From: CAZDUS01 sp964508705
Lineage (GTDB): Bacteria; Verrucomicrobiota; Kiritimatiellia; CAIKKV01; CAITUY01
DNA length: 64,000 bases
Assembly (NCBI GenBank): GCA_964508705.1
Contig: CAZDUS010000002.1
Coordinates: 1 to 64,000 of the forward strand
Direction: 5' to 3'
In this document: positions 32,744 through 42,120 of the stretch, piece by piece
How the letters are laid out: every line of letters starts with the position of its first letter
How positions within the stretch are numbered: the stretch's first letter is position 1
Translations under genes and position numbers: made by a program
Notes under the pieces: model-generated
What the model saw: the letters and a program-made list of their open reading frames with translations, nothing else
Databases searched by the model: none
Told to the model about the DNA's origin: nothing

Positions 32744-35272
32744 ATGGACAGAAAAGCGCTTTGGAAGTGGTTGATATTGGGTGTGTTGGTTGTCGGGTCG
32801 CTTGTAACGGTATTGCCGTTGAAGGATAAGATCCGGCTGGGTTTGGATCTTCGCGGTGGGACTAGCTTTACGCTCGAGATTGATGAAGCGGGCGTGATGG
32901 ATCAACTGCGCGAGGAGTACAAGGAAATGACGGACGCCCAGCGGCAGGAGAAAGTGCCTGCCCGTGTTCGTGAATCACAGGAGCGAGCGCTGGAAGTTAT
33001 TCGCAATCGGGTTGACGGGTTGGGAATCTCCGAGCCGGTGATCTATCCTGAAAAAGGCAGTCGTATTGTGGTTCAACTGCCCGGCATTGGGGAAAAGAAA
33101 CGTGAGGAAGCGTCCCGCGCCTTGCAAAGTGCCGCGTTCCTGGAATTCAGAATGGTTCATGAGAAGAATCGTGAGCTGGTTGACAAGCTGTTCGATAAAG
33201 GGCTTGTGCCGGTTGGGTATAAGCTGACGTCGTCGAGCGATGCAGGGGTTAGCCGCAACTACTATAAGCGTGACAAAGCCGCTGTTCCGGATGAAGCCAT
33301 GGATCAGGATTTCCGGAAGAAAATGGCGTTGTTCAATGCCCCGTCAGGGCATGAAATGCTGTTGGAGAAGCAGAAGATCAACGGCGAAGAGTTGTACACG
33401 CCCTATTTTGTTGAAAAGCGCGCGCAACTGACTGGCGATACGTTGAAGAGCGCGATGGTGGAGTACCAAGCCCTAGGGCAGGTTGCTGTGAATCTTGAGT
33501 TCAACGCCAAGGGGGCGAGGAAGTTCGCCATGGTGACGACTGATTTTGGACCGCGTGGATCGCGTAATCCCAATTCAGACTCTGGTCGGCAGATGGCGAT
33601 TGTGCTGGATGGCACCTTGTATTCGGCGCCGGTCATTCGGGAGCCGATTCATGGTGGGCGTGCTGAAATAAGCGGCAGTTTCACGGTTGAAGAGGGTGCG
33701 TTTCTGGCCAACATCCTGAAGGCGGGATCGTTGCCGGCACCGGTAAAGATTGTGGAGCAGCGCGTTGTCGATCCCACACTGGGCGCGGATACGATCAAGA
33801 GTGGCATCACGGCTGGCATCATGGGGTTTGTGGCCATTCTGGTGTTGATGATTCTATATTATCTTGCAAGCGGCGTGATTGCCAACTTTGCCTTGGTGTT
33901 GAACGTGGTGCTTTTGCCGCTGGGCATGGTGGCTGTGGCTGGCTTTCTTGGCATGTTCGCCAAGGATGCGCGTTCCGGGGGGGCGATCGCCTTGCCAGTG
34001 CTCACGTTGCCGGGTATCGCCGGTATCGCCTTGTCGATTGGCATGGCTGTGGACGCCAACGTACTTATTTTTGAGCGTATGCGCGAGGAATTGCGGGTGG
34101 GCAAGGGATTGGTCGCCACGATCCATTCCGGCTTTTCGCGGGCGTTTACGGCGATTTTCGATTCGAACATCACGACGATCATTACTGCGGTTATATTGTT
34201 TATTTTGGGATCAGGCCCGGTGCGTGGTTACTCGGTGACACTGATTGCCGGTTTGGTTGTGAGCTTATATACGGCTGTGGTTGTCACCCGGATGTGTTTT
34301 AACGCGATTGGTTCGAGGACCTCGTCGACGAAGGTGTTGACGATGATGAACTTGGTCAAGCAGACGAATTTTGATTTCATGAAGCCATGGAAGGTGGCGG
34401 TAAGCGTTTCTGTGGTTGTGATCGCCGTTACCTGGGGGATCATGATCAAGAACGGCATGCAGGATGCGACCAAGGTGTTCGGGGTGGATTTCACGGGCGG
34501 ATCGCAGATGACGTTCTCCGTGGATAAGAAGGTTGGGGTGGACGAGTTGCGCGCTGAACTGGTGGCGGCAGGGATCAAGGATGCGACTCCGCTTTACCAG
34601 AAGGATATGCAGAGCGGGCGCGAAATGCTTGTGGTCAAGGCTGGCAATGCCGAACAAGGCGCGAGCGTGAAGAAGGTCATGGATGCCAAGTTTGGAGGAG
34701 CGGGGATCAAGCTTCTACAGCAGGATGATGTTGGACCCCAGATTGGGCGCGAATTGAAATCCAAGGCGGGTAAGGCCATTATCCTGGCGCTGGTGGCGTT
34801 GATTGCATATATCTGGTATCGATTTGAACTTGGGTTTGGCATTGGCGCAGTGGCGGCGTTGTTCCACGATGTGCTCATCACGGTGGGAATCTGTCATGTG
34901 TTGGGTGTCCAGCTAAGCATGACGGTGATGGCGGCTTTAATGACGATCATCGGGTATTCGGTGAACGACACCATTGTAATTTTTGACCGGATAAGGGAAG
35001 ACCTGCGGATGGTGCGTGGTAAATCCTTCACGGCTATCTGCAACCAGAGCATGAATGAGACCTTGTCACGGACATTGTTGACGAATTTCCTGACATTTGT
35101 TTCGGTTTTGTGCCTGCTGTTATTTGGCGGTGGTGGAATCAGGGATTTCTCTATCGCCATGTTTATCGGCATGATTTCGGGAACCTATTCCACAATCTAT
35201 ATTGCCACTCCGGTAGTGCTGATGTGGTACAAGTTTAAGACCCCGGATATGGGGACAAAGTCCCTGGTGTGA
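32744..35272 (+). CDS. secDF: Fused protein-export membrane protein SecDF
   Basis: 842 residues holding SecD and SecF in one chain, with about 12 membrane helices. The SecD half has RLGLDLRGGTSF, the large P1 periplasmic region (about 60-350) and 'IALSIGMAVDANVLIFERMREEL'. The SecF half has GVDFTGGSQM and 'TIIGYSVNDTIVIFDRIREDL'. It uses the proton gradient to pull proteins out of SecYEG at the periplasmic side. The separate or fused state varies among bacteria; the fusion is frequent in PVC and Bacteroidetes. TTGGAG precedes the ATG. The recJ start overlaps its stop (GTGA). Confidence 0.96.
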   Translation: MDRKALWKWLILGVLVVGSLVTVLPLKDKIRLGLDLRGGTSFTLEIDEAGVMDQLREEYKEMTDAQRQEKVPARVRESQERALEVIRNRVDGLGISEPVIYPEKGSRIVVQLPGIGEKKREEASRALQSAAFLEFRMVHEKNRELVDKLFDKGLVPVGYKLTSSSDAGVSRNYYKRDKAAVPDEAMDQDFRKKMALFNAPSGHEMLLEKQKINGEELYTPYFVEKRAQLTGDTLKSAMVEYQALGQVAVNLEFNAKGARKFAMVTTDFGPRGSRNPNSDSGRQMAIVLDGTLYSAPVIREPIHGGRAEISGSFTVEEGAFLANILKAGSLPAPVKIVEQRVVDPTLGADTIKSGITAGIMGFVAILVLMILYYLASGVIANFALVLNVVLLPLGMVAVAGFLGMFAKDARSGGAIALPVLTLPGIAGIALSIGMAVDANVLIFERMREELRVGKGLVATIHSGFSRAFTAIFDSNITTIITAVILFILGSGPVRGYSVTLIAGLVVSLYTAVVVTRMCFNAIGSRTSSTKVLTMMNLVKQTNFDFMKPWKVAVSVSVVVIAVTWGIMIKNGMQDATKVFGVDFTGGSQMTFSVDKKVGVDELRAELVAAGIKDATPLYQKDMQSGREMLVVKAGNAEQGASVKKVMDAKFGGAGIKLLQQDDVGPQIGRELKSKAGKAIILALVALIAYIWYRFELGFGIGAVAALFHDVLITVGICHVLGVQLSMTVMAALMTIIGYSVNDTIVIFDRIREDLRMVRGKSFTAICNQSMNETLSRTLLTNFLTFVSVLCLLLFGGGGIRDFSIAMFIGMISGTYSTIYIATPVVLMWYKFKTPDMGTKSLV

Positions 35273-36981
35273 AGCACTGGCGGGTATTAAGTGAGAATCA
35301 AGAGCCGGACAGTGGTCCGGCTCTTGTCTCTTCTATTCCTCGCCCCTTGGCGGAAGTTTTGGCCGCAAGGGGTGTGCGTTCGGAGGCGGAATTCGACCGA
35401 TATTTTCGTCCTCGCCTGAGTGATCTTGGGGACCCTTTCCAACTGCCAGGGATGTCCGCCGCCGTTGATCGTTTATGGCATGCCATAGTTAACAACGAGT
35501 CTATTGTTGTTTATGGGGATTACGACGTTGATGGCATTACCAGTGCCGCCCTGATGGTCAAGGTGCTGGGACAGTTCGGGGTTAAGGTTTCTTATTACCT
35601 GCCCAGTCGAATGGAGGATGGGTACGGGTTAGGTGTTGAGGCGGTGCAGAAATGCATCGAGCAGTTCCGGCCTACTTTGATTGTTACCACCGACTGCGGG
35701 ACGGGTTCAACGGAGGCAGTTCGGCTGGCGGGAAAGATGGGTGTGGATGTGGTGGTGACGGACCATCATGAATCTGGTGGGGAGGTGGCGCCGGCTGTTG
35801 CGGTTGTTAATCCCAAGCTTGGAGGTGATGCCCAAGCCAGAACGCTGGCGGGGGTGGGAGTGTCGTTCAAGGTTTGCCATGCATTGATCAAGCGGGCCCG
35901 TGAGGCGGGACGACCGGAAGCGGAAAGGGTTGATCTCCGCGAATACTTGGATTTGGTGGCGCTTGGAACCATAGCGGATGTTGTCCCTTTGACAGGTGAG
36001 AACCGGATTTTGGCTAGTCATGGGTTGATGAGGCTTAATCGACGCGAGCGCAAAGGGGTGAACGCCTTGGGGGATATTGCGGGGGCTCGTGGTGAGTTGA
36101 GCGCATACCATGTGGCTTATGTGCTGGGACCAAGACTGAACGCGGCTGGCAGACTTGGGACGGCGGATTCAGCAATCGAATTGCTTTTAACAAGCCATGA
36201 AGAACGGGCGCAGACCCTTGCGGGTGAATTGGACGAGTGTAACCGTGAGCGGAAGCGGATTGAGAAAGTCATATTGGATGCTGCAATTGACGAAATCGAA
36301 ACGGGGGCAGGAGAGGTGGGGCCCCATGGTATTGTGGTTGGCCAGAAGGGATGGCATATTGGGGTGATAGGCATCGTTGCGGCGAAACTATCGAGTCGAT
36401 ATGAGCGGCCAGCGATTGTGGTCGGGTTTGGCGAGGATGGAATGGGGCGCGGATCTTGTCGCGGTGTGGAAGGTTTTAACTTGCTGGATGGACTGAAATC
36501 ATGCGAGTCGTTATTGGCGGGGTTTGGGGGGCATGAGAGGGCTGCGGGATTGGAAATCCATTGGGATAATTTCGAGCGATTCCAAAAGGCGTTTCATGCT
36601 GTTTGTGCTTCCGAGCTTAAGGGACGTGATTTACGGAGCACACTGACTTTAGATAGCTGGATTGGGATCGGGGATTTTCAGGATGCGGAATTCATGAGGG
36701 TCTTGGAAGGAATGGCACCCTTTGGCGAGGGGAACCACGAGCCCGTGTGGGGCATGAAGAGCGTCAGGTTGGAAGGTGAGCCCCGTTTGGTGGGAGGTAG
36801 TCATTTGAAGATGACCCTTGTGTCGGGCGGGCGGGCTTGCGAGGCCATTGGGTTTAATTTGGGAGATCGAAAGGTTCCGATGGGGCCCCTAGATTTGGCT
36901 TTTACAGTCAGAAAGAATGTATATCAGGGAAGATCCACGGTTCAATTGCACATACAGGATTTTCGCGAAGCTGTGTCTTAA
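35269..36981 (+). CDS. recJ: Single-stranded-DNA-specific exonuclease RecJ
   Basis: 570 residues, normal for RecJ. DHH-phosphoesterase motifs are YGDYDVDGITSAA (I), TTDCG (II), VTDHHES (III) and the later 'LGPRLNAAGRLG'. DHHA1 has 'GFGGHERAAGLEI'. The C-terminal OB-fold is seen as 'RLVGGSHLKMTLVSGG'. It degrades single-stranded DNA 5' to 3' in recombination and mismatch repair. The start is a GTG overlapping the secDF stop. The first residues, 'KHWRVLSENQEPDSGPALVSSIPRPLAEVLAARGV', match the usual RecJ N terminus. Confidence 0.95.
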   Translation: MKHWRVLSENQEPDSGPALVSSIPRPLAEVLAARGVRSEAEFDRYFRPRLSDLGDPFQLPGMSAAVDRLWHAIVNNESIVVYGDYDVDGITSAALMVKVLGQFGVKVSYYLPSRMEDGYGLGVEAVQKCIEQFRPTLIVTTDCGTGSTEAVRLAGKMGVDVVVTDHHESGGEVAPAVAVVNPKLGGDAQARTLAGVGVSFKVCHALIKRAREAGRPEAERVDLREYLDLVALGTIADVVPLTGENRILASHGLMRLNRRERKGVNALGDIAGARGELSAYHVAYVLGPRLNAAGRLGTADSAIELLLTSHEERAQTLAGELDECNRERKRIEKVILDAAIDEIETGAGEVGPHGIVVGQKGWHIGVIGIVAAKLSSRYERPAIVVGFGEDGMGRGSCRGVEGFNLLDGLKSCESLLAGFGGHERAAGLEIHWDNFERFQKAFHAVCASELKGRDLRSTLTLDSWIGIGDFQDAEFMRVLEGMAPFGEGNHEPVWGMKSVRLEGEPRLVGGSHLKMTLVSGGRACEAIGFNLGDRKVPMGPLDLAFTVRKNVYQGRSTVQLHIQDFREAVS

Positions 36982-37105
36982 TAGGCTGAAAGATCCTTTA
37001 GGGTGATTGAACGGGGAACCGCACATCAAGGCGTGTGCTGTTATTGACAGTGAGTGGGGGTCTGACTACGATGATGACTTTGATTTTGTGGAGGATGAGG
37101 AGCTT

Positions 37106-37345
37106 ATGCCGACGTACGAATATGAATGCAAGAAATGTGGTCACTTTGAACACTTTCAGCGGATTACCGATGAGAAGTTGAAGCGGTGTCCCCAATGCAA
37201 GGGGACGGTTAAGCGATTGCTTGGTTCTGGTGCGGGGATCATATTCAAGGGTACAGGGTTCTATCAGACGGATTACCGGAGCGAGAGTTATCAAAAAGGG
37301 GCCAAGTCGGATGGCGGTGGTTCAACGACGGCCAAGAAAGACTAA
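37106..37345 (+). CDS. FmdB-family zinc ribbon protein
   Basis: 79 residues. It begins MPTYEYECKKCGHFEHFQ and has a second CPQCKG, a four-Cys zinc ribbon of the FmdB/CxxC_CXXC_SSSS family. The central 'RLLGSGAGIIFKGTGFYQTDYRSESY' is the family's conserved tail. The start at 37106 is clear (GAGGAG upstream, family start MPTYEY); a longer frame is rejected. Role unknown, perhaps a regulator. Confidence 0.88.
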   Translation: MPTYEYECKKCGHFEHFQRITDEKLKRCPQCKGTVKRLLGSGAGIIFKGTGFYQTDYRSESYQKGAKSDGGGSTTAKKD

Positions 37346-37357
37346 CGGAAGGGTTAT

Positions 37358-38071
37358 ATGGCAATCAAGATTGAGTGCGCGCAGTGTGGGTGTCGGAACG
37401 ACCTTGGTCGTGTTTTTTGCACCCAGTGCGGTGTGAAACTCGACTTGAAACGAACCTCGCAGGCCGATCTTGAGGATCGGCGAGAGGTGGATTACGGGGG
37501 AATCATCCGGAAGTTGATTGGCGGGGTGTTGATGGTGACCGTGATAGGTGGCTTATCGCTTTGTTTTTGGCCGGTGAAAGTTCCTGCAGTGTTGCGCGAT
37601 GCGACCGGAAGCCAGACCGTTACGTACAAGATGAGGGCAATTAAGCAAGCGTTGATGGCCGGGAAGGCGGTCACGGTGGATTTTTCAGAGGCGGAAGTAA
37701 ACGGGTTTCTGGCAGGCCGAGCGGGGGCGTATCAGCTCAAGGCGTTGGCGGTGGACATCAAGTCTGGCGAGATGGATGTGATGGCGTTATTCTCGTGGCG
37801 ACCAGGGATTGTGACCAATTTGACGTTCCTGCCAGAAAACAAAGTGTCCATTCCCGTTAGTCTTGAGATGAGGGTAGGGTTTGATCAGGGGCGGCTTGAG
37901 ACAGTGATGGGGCGGGTGGGGCATTTGCCGTTGGTTGGGCCTTTATCCGATGTGACGCAACCGTTTTTCATGAAATTGATCCCCGATATTCTTGCCGAGA
38001 AGCAGTTGTTGGGCGCTTTAGCAGAAGTGGCCTTTGATCAGGATGTGGCACACGTCAAGTTTGGCAAATAA
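37358..38071 (+). CDS. Zinc-ribbon, single-helix membrane protein
   Basis: 237 residues. A double CxxC zinc ribbon opens it (CAQCG and CTQCG, about residues 8-28), followed by one membrane helix (about 50-70). The rest is an extracytoplasmic domain with 'TVDFSEAEVNGFLAGRAGAYQLKALAVDIKSGEMDVMALF', reminiscent of lipid-binding-like beta folds, but I do not recognise the family. The preceding FmdB gene is 12 bases away and is probably co-transcribed. Confidence 0.7.
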   Translation: MAIKIECAQCGCRNDLGRVFCTQCGVKLDLKRTSQADLEDRREVDYGGIIRKLIGGVLMVTVIGGLSLCFWPVKVPAVLRDATGSQTVTYKMRAIKQALMAGKAVTVDFSEAEVNGFLAGRAGAYQLKALAVDIKSGEMDVMALFSWRPGIVTNLTFLPENKVSIPVSLEMRVGFDQGRLETVMGRVGHLPLVGPLSDVTQPFFMKLIPDILAEKQLLGALAEVAFDQDVAHVKFGK

Positions 38072-38141
38072 CGGGATGAGGCAGAGATAAGTCCCTGCCG
38101 AATGGCGGAAGGCGGACGTTCCTGTTGAATGATGGTGCAAT

Positions 38142-39593
38142 ATGATCGTGCGTCCTGACTTTATTAAGACCATGTTTGTCCTAAATGTTGTTTGGCTGAC
38201 TTGTTTCCCTGCGGCAGGCGAGCCTATCGGAGGGAAAGAGGTTGTCTTGTCCAGTCGAGCGGTGACAACCAGCGCATCAGGCAAGTTCGTGGTGACGGGA
38301 CCCGATGCGATTTCCAATATGGCCTGGACGCGGTGGGCGGAAGAGACGCTTACACGGCTGGAGCGTTCCCTTGGTTTGAATTTCACTTTTCGGCGACGGG
38401 AACCGATAGAGATCCATCTGATTTCCGGGCGTGATGCGTCGGTGGTTCCCGAGTATGCGGCTCGTGTCAACAGCGGTTTTTTTCAGAGGGTGATTGTTGT
38501 CAATGTGGCTTTGCCATGTGATCAGGAAATTCTGGATGAATTACTTTGTCGGGCACTGATCACCGGTTATGTCCGGGATCGTTGCATGGGGAGAGTGGAC
38601 GCGGTGATGCCGTCCATACCGGAATGGCTGACGATGGGGATTGCGCAGAATCTGAGTCCTGAGCTCAGGAGGAGAAACCGGACCGTCGTTATGGGTTGGC
38701 GAGAAGACTCGACCTGCCCACGCCTGATGGATGCATTGAATTGGCAGAGGCTCCCTGCAGGGTGGCCGCGTTACCGGTCCTTCTGCGGAATGATGGTTCA
38801 TTGGTTCGGCGCGGTCGCTGAGGTGTCCCTGTTAACCCCTCTTGAAGGAAAATCGCAGAGCATGGCAGGTGCGACAACGGATGCGTATGTCCGGATTCTT
38901 GATCAATTAGCGGACGAAGGCGCGGTGGCGCCAGTGTGGCTGGCGAGTGAGTTGACGCTGACGGGGACTGTGGAGGGAATGGAAAAAAGGTGGCAGGAGT
39001 GGCTTGGGACCCAGGGTAACATTATCCAGTCGTTTGGCGAGATTTCCTCGGACCTGATAGAGCGGCTGAGGGGCGAGCTTTCGCTTGAAGTGCTGCCGAC
39101 AGGCAATGTCGCGATGGTGTCCTCGACGTGGTTGACTCCCAGTGAAGCGATTGAGCGTCGGCGAGAGCCAGGCGTGTCGCTGGCCGCAGGAATCAAGGCG
39201 CAACGGATCAGGTTCCTGACGATTGGGAAGGCGGAGGAGTTGGTGAAGGCGGGGGAAATGTACGCGCAGTTTTTCGACGGTGTGGCAGTGGATAAGTGGA
39301 GCTGGACTTTGAGGCGCAATTTGCGTGGGGCGGAGAAGGAATTGGAAGCCTTGACGGACCTAACCCAGAAGCGTGAGGCCTATCTTGATGCGGTGGAACG
39401 CGAACAAAATGAGCGGTCATCGGCATGGAGGGTAGGTGAGTCAGGAAGGGAGCCAGTGCTTGATAAAGGCCGTCTTGAGCGTTATGTTGACGCGGCGGAA
39501 AAGAAGTATGATGTGACAGTTCAAGGCGAGAGCCGGGATGAGGGCCATGACAGCAAAGAAAACAACACGGAAAACAACGGTGGGTGCCATTGA
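38142..39593 (+). CDS. Secreted protein with a degenerate gluzincin-like fold
   Basis: 483 residues with an N-terminal hydrophobic segment and likely cleavage after 'FPAAGE'. The region 'EILDELLCRALITGYVRDR...SIPEWLTMGIAQNL' keeps the spacing of a peptidase MA-like site (HExxH, then GxxE/W..GLA), but the HExxH position reads DELLC. Metal binding is therefore not expected. The C terminus is helical and charged ('LRRNLRGAEKELEALTDLTQKREAYLDAVEREQNERSSAWR'). The last 56 bases overlap argH in another frame. Function unknown; the dead-peptidase reading is an inference. Confidence 0.6.
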   Translation: MIVRPDFIKTMFVLNVVWLTCFPAAGEPIGGKEVVLSSRAVTTSASGKFVVTGPDAISNMAWTRWAEETLTRLERSLGLNFTFRRREPIEIHLISGRDASVVPEYAARVNSGFFQRVIVVNVALPCDQEILDELLCRALITGYVRDRCMGRVDAVMPSIPEWLTMGIAQNLSPELRRRNRTVVMGWREDSTCPRLMDALNWQRLPAGWPRYRSFCGMMVHWFGAVAEVSLLTPLEGKSQSMAGATTDAYVRILDQLADEGAVAPVWLASELTLTGTVEGMEKRWQEWLGTQGNIIQSFGEISSDLIERLRGELSLEVLPTGNVAMVSSTWLTPSEAIERRREPGVSLAAGIKAQRIRFLTIGKAEELVKAGEMYAQFFDGVAVDKWSWTLRRNLRGAEKELEALTDLTQKREAYLDAVEREQNERSSAWRVGESGREPVLDKGRLERYVDAAEKKYDVTVQGESRDEGHDSKENNTENNGGCH

Positions 39594-40932
39594 TTCGATG
39601 GTGCTGGATTTCACGGCGGGCGATGATTTACGGCTGGATCAAGCGCTGATTACGGTGGATTGCATCGGGTCTGCGGCCCATGTGACCATGCTATCCAAAA
39701 TGCCCGTGCGTCCACGGTTGATCTCGGACCGCGACTGCAAGGCGGTCATTCGCGAGTTGGCGGCGATCATGAAGCGTGCTGAGGCTAACGAGTTTGTCAT
39801 CGCGATTGATGATCAGGATGTGCATCTTGCGATTGAGCGTGTGTTGACAGCGACACTGGGTGATCTGGGGAAGAAGATCCACACGGGGCGTAGTCGCAAT
39901 GACCAGGTGGCGGTTGATTTGCGTTTGTTCGCGCGGGAGCAGTTGCTGGGGATGGTTGGCGAAGCGCTGGAGTTGGCGTCGGTCATGACGCAGATGGGGC
40001 GGCGGCATGTCAAGGTGCCGATGGTCGGGCGGACGCATATGCAGCCGGCGATGCCCAGTTCCGTCGGGCTTTGGGCGACGGCCCATGCGGAAAGCCTGTT
40101 GGACGATGTGGCTTTGCTAAAGTCCGTCTATGACATTAATGATCAGAGTCCGTTGGGTTCGGCGGCCAGCTATGGTGTTCCCTTGCCGCTCGATCGTGAG
40201 TTGACGGCGCGCCTGCTGGGGTTCAGCCGTCCGATTCATAATGTGCTTTATGCCAACAACGCTCGCGGGAAGATGGAAGCGATGATCCTGGGCGCCTGCA
40301 CGCAGGTGATGCTGTCATTGTCACGGTTGGCGCAGGATCTGATGCTCTTCACGATGCCGGAGTTCGGATACTTCTCGTTGCCCGCGGAGTTTGGGACTGG
40401 GAGTAGCATCATGCCGCAGAAGAATAATCCTGATGTGGTGGAATTGGTGAGGGCGCGGGTTTCACGAGTGGTGGCCTGCGAACTGGCGGTGGTCGACATC
40501 TGCAAGTCCCTGCCGAGCGGATATAACCGGGACTTGCAGGACACGAAGGGTCCGTTCATGGAGGGGTTGGCCACCACGCGGGCCTGCCTGAGGAGTATGG
40601 CTCTGATGATGGCAAACACAACGGTCAATGAAGATGCGCTGGCTCGTGGATTTTCCGCGGGTGTGTTTGCCACGGACAAGGCGTTGGAACTGGTGGGACG
40701 AGGAATGCCGTTCCGCGATGCGTATCAATATGTGAAGGATCATTTGGGTGAACTGCAAACGATGGACGCGCGTGAGGCCCTGGGTAAGAAAACGCATCTC
40801 GGAGCTACGGCAGGATTGGATTTCGGGGTTTATAAGCGTCGGTTGGAGGCGGAAGGACGCTGGCGGAAGGACTGTCTGGCGAAGCATGGCCGGGCCGTTT
40901 CAAAATTAATGGGGATTACCTACAAGGGATGA
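39538..40932 (+). CDS. argH: Argininosuccinate lyase
   Basis: 464 residues. It splits argininosuccinate into arginine and fumarate. Conserved blocks are HTGRSRNDQVAVDLR, the catalytic His region VGRTHMQPAMP, 'SPLGSAASYGVPLPLDRE' and the fumarase-superfamily signature GSSIMPQKNNPD. The start could be 39538 or 39547 (MTAKK...). Either way it begins inside the end of the upstream gene in another frame. The family's N terminal 'FTAGDDLRLDQALITVDCIGSAAHVTML' is intact. It is 16 bases before the ExbB-like gene. Confidence 0.95.
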   Translation: MRAMTAKKTTRKTTVGAIDSMVLDFTAGDDLRLDQALITVDCIGSAAHVTMLSKMPVRPRLISDRDCKAVIRELAAIMKRAEANEFVIAIDDQDVHLAIERVLTATLGDLGKKIHTGRSRNDQVAVDLRLFAREQLLGMVGEALELASVMTQMGRRHVKVPMVGRTHMQPAMPSSVGLWATAHAESLLDDVALLKSVYDINDQSPLGSAASYGVPLPLDRELTARLLGFSRPIHNVLYANNARGKMEAMILGACTQVMLSLSRLAQDLMLFTMPEFGYFSLPAEFGTGSSIMPQKNNPDVVELVRARVSRVVACELAVVDICKSLPSGYNRDLQDTKGPFMEGLATTRACLRSMALMMANTTVNEDALARGFSAGVFATDKALELVGRGMPFRDAYQYVKDHLGELQTMDAREALGKKTHLGATAGLDFGVYKRRLEAEGRWRKDCLAKHGRAVSKLMGITYKG

Positions 40933-40948
40933 GCAAAAGGAGAGCACG

Positions 40949-41695
40949 ATGACTCAGAGACAAAAGATAGGTTGTTTGGTGATGATGGCGGCTATTGGAG
41001 CCATGACGGTTCTTGCGCAGGGGGCGGTGGAGGCCAAAGGTGATATGCTTGCCAACCAGCAAATATCGCTAATGGAGATGCTTAACCGGGGCGGCATTGT
41101 GATGATCGTGCTTGGCCTGATGTCGGTTCTGGGGTTGGCCCTTGTCATTTACCTGTTTGTGAGCTTGCGTGACAGCCAGGTGGTGCCGGCGGCGCTCAGG
41201 GATGATGTGCTGGATAAGTTGGAGGCGGGAGAGTGGACGGATGCCAGGTCTGCCTGCGGGTACAGGCCTTGCGCGTTTTCCGAAGTGGCCGTAGCCGCGA
41301 TTGATCATACGAAGGCGGCTGGCCAAGCCACGCCTGACCTGTTGAAGGATGTCATTGAGGGGGAGGGGGGACGACAGGCGTTGATTATCCAGGGACAGAC
41401 CCAGTATCTCTTTGATCTTGCGGTGCTGGCTCCGATGGTCGGGCTGTTGGGGACGGTGTTTGGTATGATTCACGCGTTCAATGCCGTGGCACTGGATCTT
41501 ACCAAGGCCAAGCCGATGCTATTGGCGGCAGGAGTGGGCGAGGCGTTGGTTGCGACGGCGGCGGGATTGATTGTCGGCATTCCGACGATGGCCTTTTATG
41601 CCTATTTCCGGAACCGGTCGGCCCGGTTGATTGCAGGGCTGGAGGTGGCATCCGGTCAGGTGATGAATCTGTTACTCAGCAAGAGGGGCAAATGA
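40949..41695 (+). CDS. MotA/TolQ/ExbB-type proton channel protein
   Basis: 248 residues. A hydrophobic, signal-like N terminus (about 8-28, ending 'VLAQGAVEA') precedes three ExbB/TolQ helices (about 50-72, 145-165, 185-205). The conserved region is 'LFDLAVLAPMVGLLGTVFGMIHAFNAVAL' and 'VGEALVATAAGLIVGIPTMAFYAYFRNR'. It forms the pentameric channel around an ExbD/TolR dimer. AAAGGAG precedes the ATG. The next gene starts on its stop (ATGA). It belongs to a four-gene block with ExbD, a TPR protein and a VWA protein. Confidence 0.9.
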   Translation: MTQRQKIGCLVMMAAIGAMTVLAQGAVEAKGDMLANQQISLMEMLNRGGIVMIVLGLMSVLGLALVIYLFVSLRDSQVVPAALRDDVLDKLEAGEWTDARSACGYRPCAFSEVAVAAIDHTKAAGQATPDLLKDVIEGEGGRQALIIQGQTQYLFDLAVLAPMVGLLGTVFGMIHAFNAVALDLTKAKPMLLAAGVGEALVATAAGLIVGIPTMAFYAYFRNRSARLIAGLEVASGQVMNLLLSKRGK

Positions 41696-42120
41696 ACTTC
41701 AGGGGAAAGCATCAGGCGAATCCGATTGCCTTTCAGATAGCGCCGATGGTGGATTTCCTGCTTGTCCTGCTTTGTTACTCGGTGATGAGCCAGATTTTCA
41801 CGCAGTGGGAGGCGGAGATAGACGTCAAGTTGCCGACGGCTTCGACGGCGGAGATACAGCAGAGACTACCCGGTGAGATCATTCTTAACGTGATGAAAGA
41901 CGGGGCCACGGTGGTGAACGGGCGGACATTGCGCGAGGCCGAATTGGATGTCTTGTTGCGCCGTCTGGTGGAGTTGTTTCCCGGGCAACCGGTGTTGATC
42001 AGGGCGGATCGTCAGACGGCGTATGAGCATGTCATCAGGGTTCTGGATCTTTGCCGCAAGGCGGATATATGGAACATCTCATTTGCGGCGGGCATTGGTG
42101 AAAAGAAATCCGGCACATGA
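41692..42120 (+). CDS. ExbD/TolR-type protein
   Basis: 142 residues. One helix holds the essential Asp in 'IAPMVDFLLVLLCYSVM' (about residue 21), followed by a periplasmic domain with 'RLPGEIILNVMKDGATVVNGRTL' and 'VLIRADRQTAYEHVIRVLDLCRKADIWNISFA', as in ExbD/TolR. The Asp is the proton carrier in the ExbB5-ExbD2 motor. It overlaps the ExbB-like gene upstream and the TPR gene downstream by four bases each, so all three are translated together. Confidence 0.92.
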   Translation: MNFRGKHQANPIAFQIAPMVDFLLVLLCYSVMSQIFTQWEAEIDVKLPTASTAEIQQRLPGEIILNVMKDGATVVNGRTLREAELDVLLRRLVELFPGQPVLIRADRQTAYEHVIRVLDLCRKADIWNISFAAGIGEKKSGT

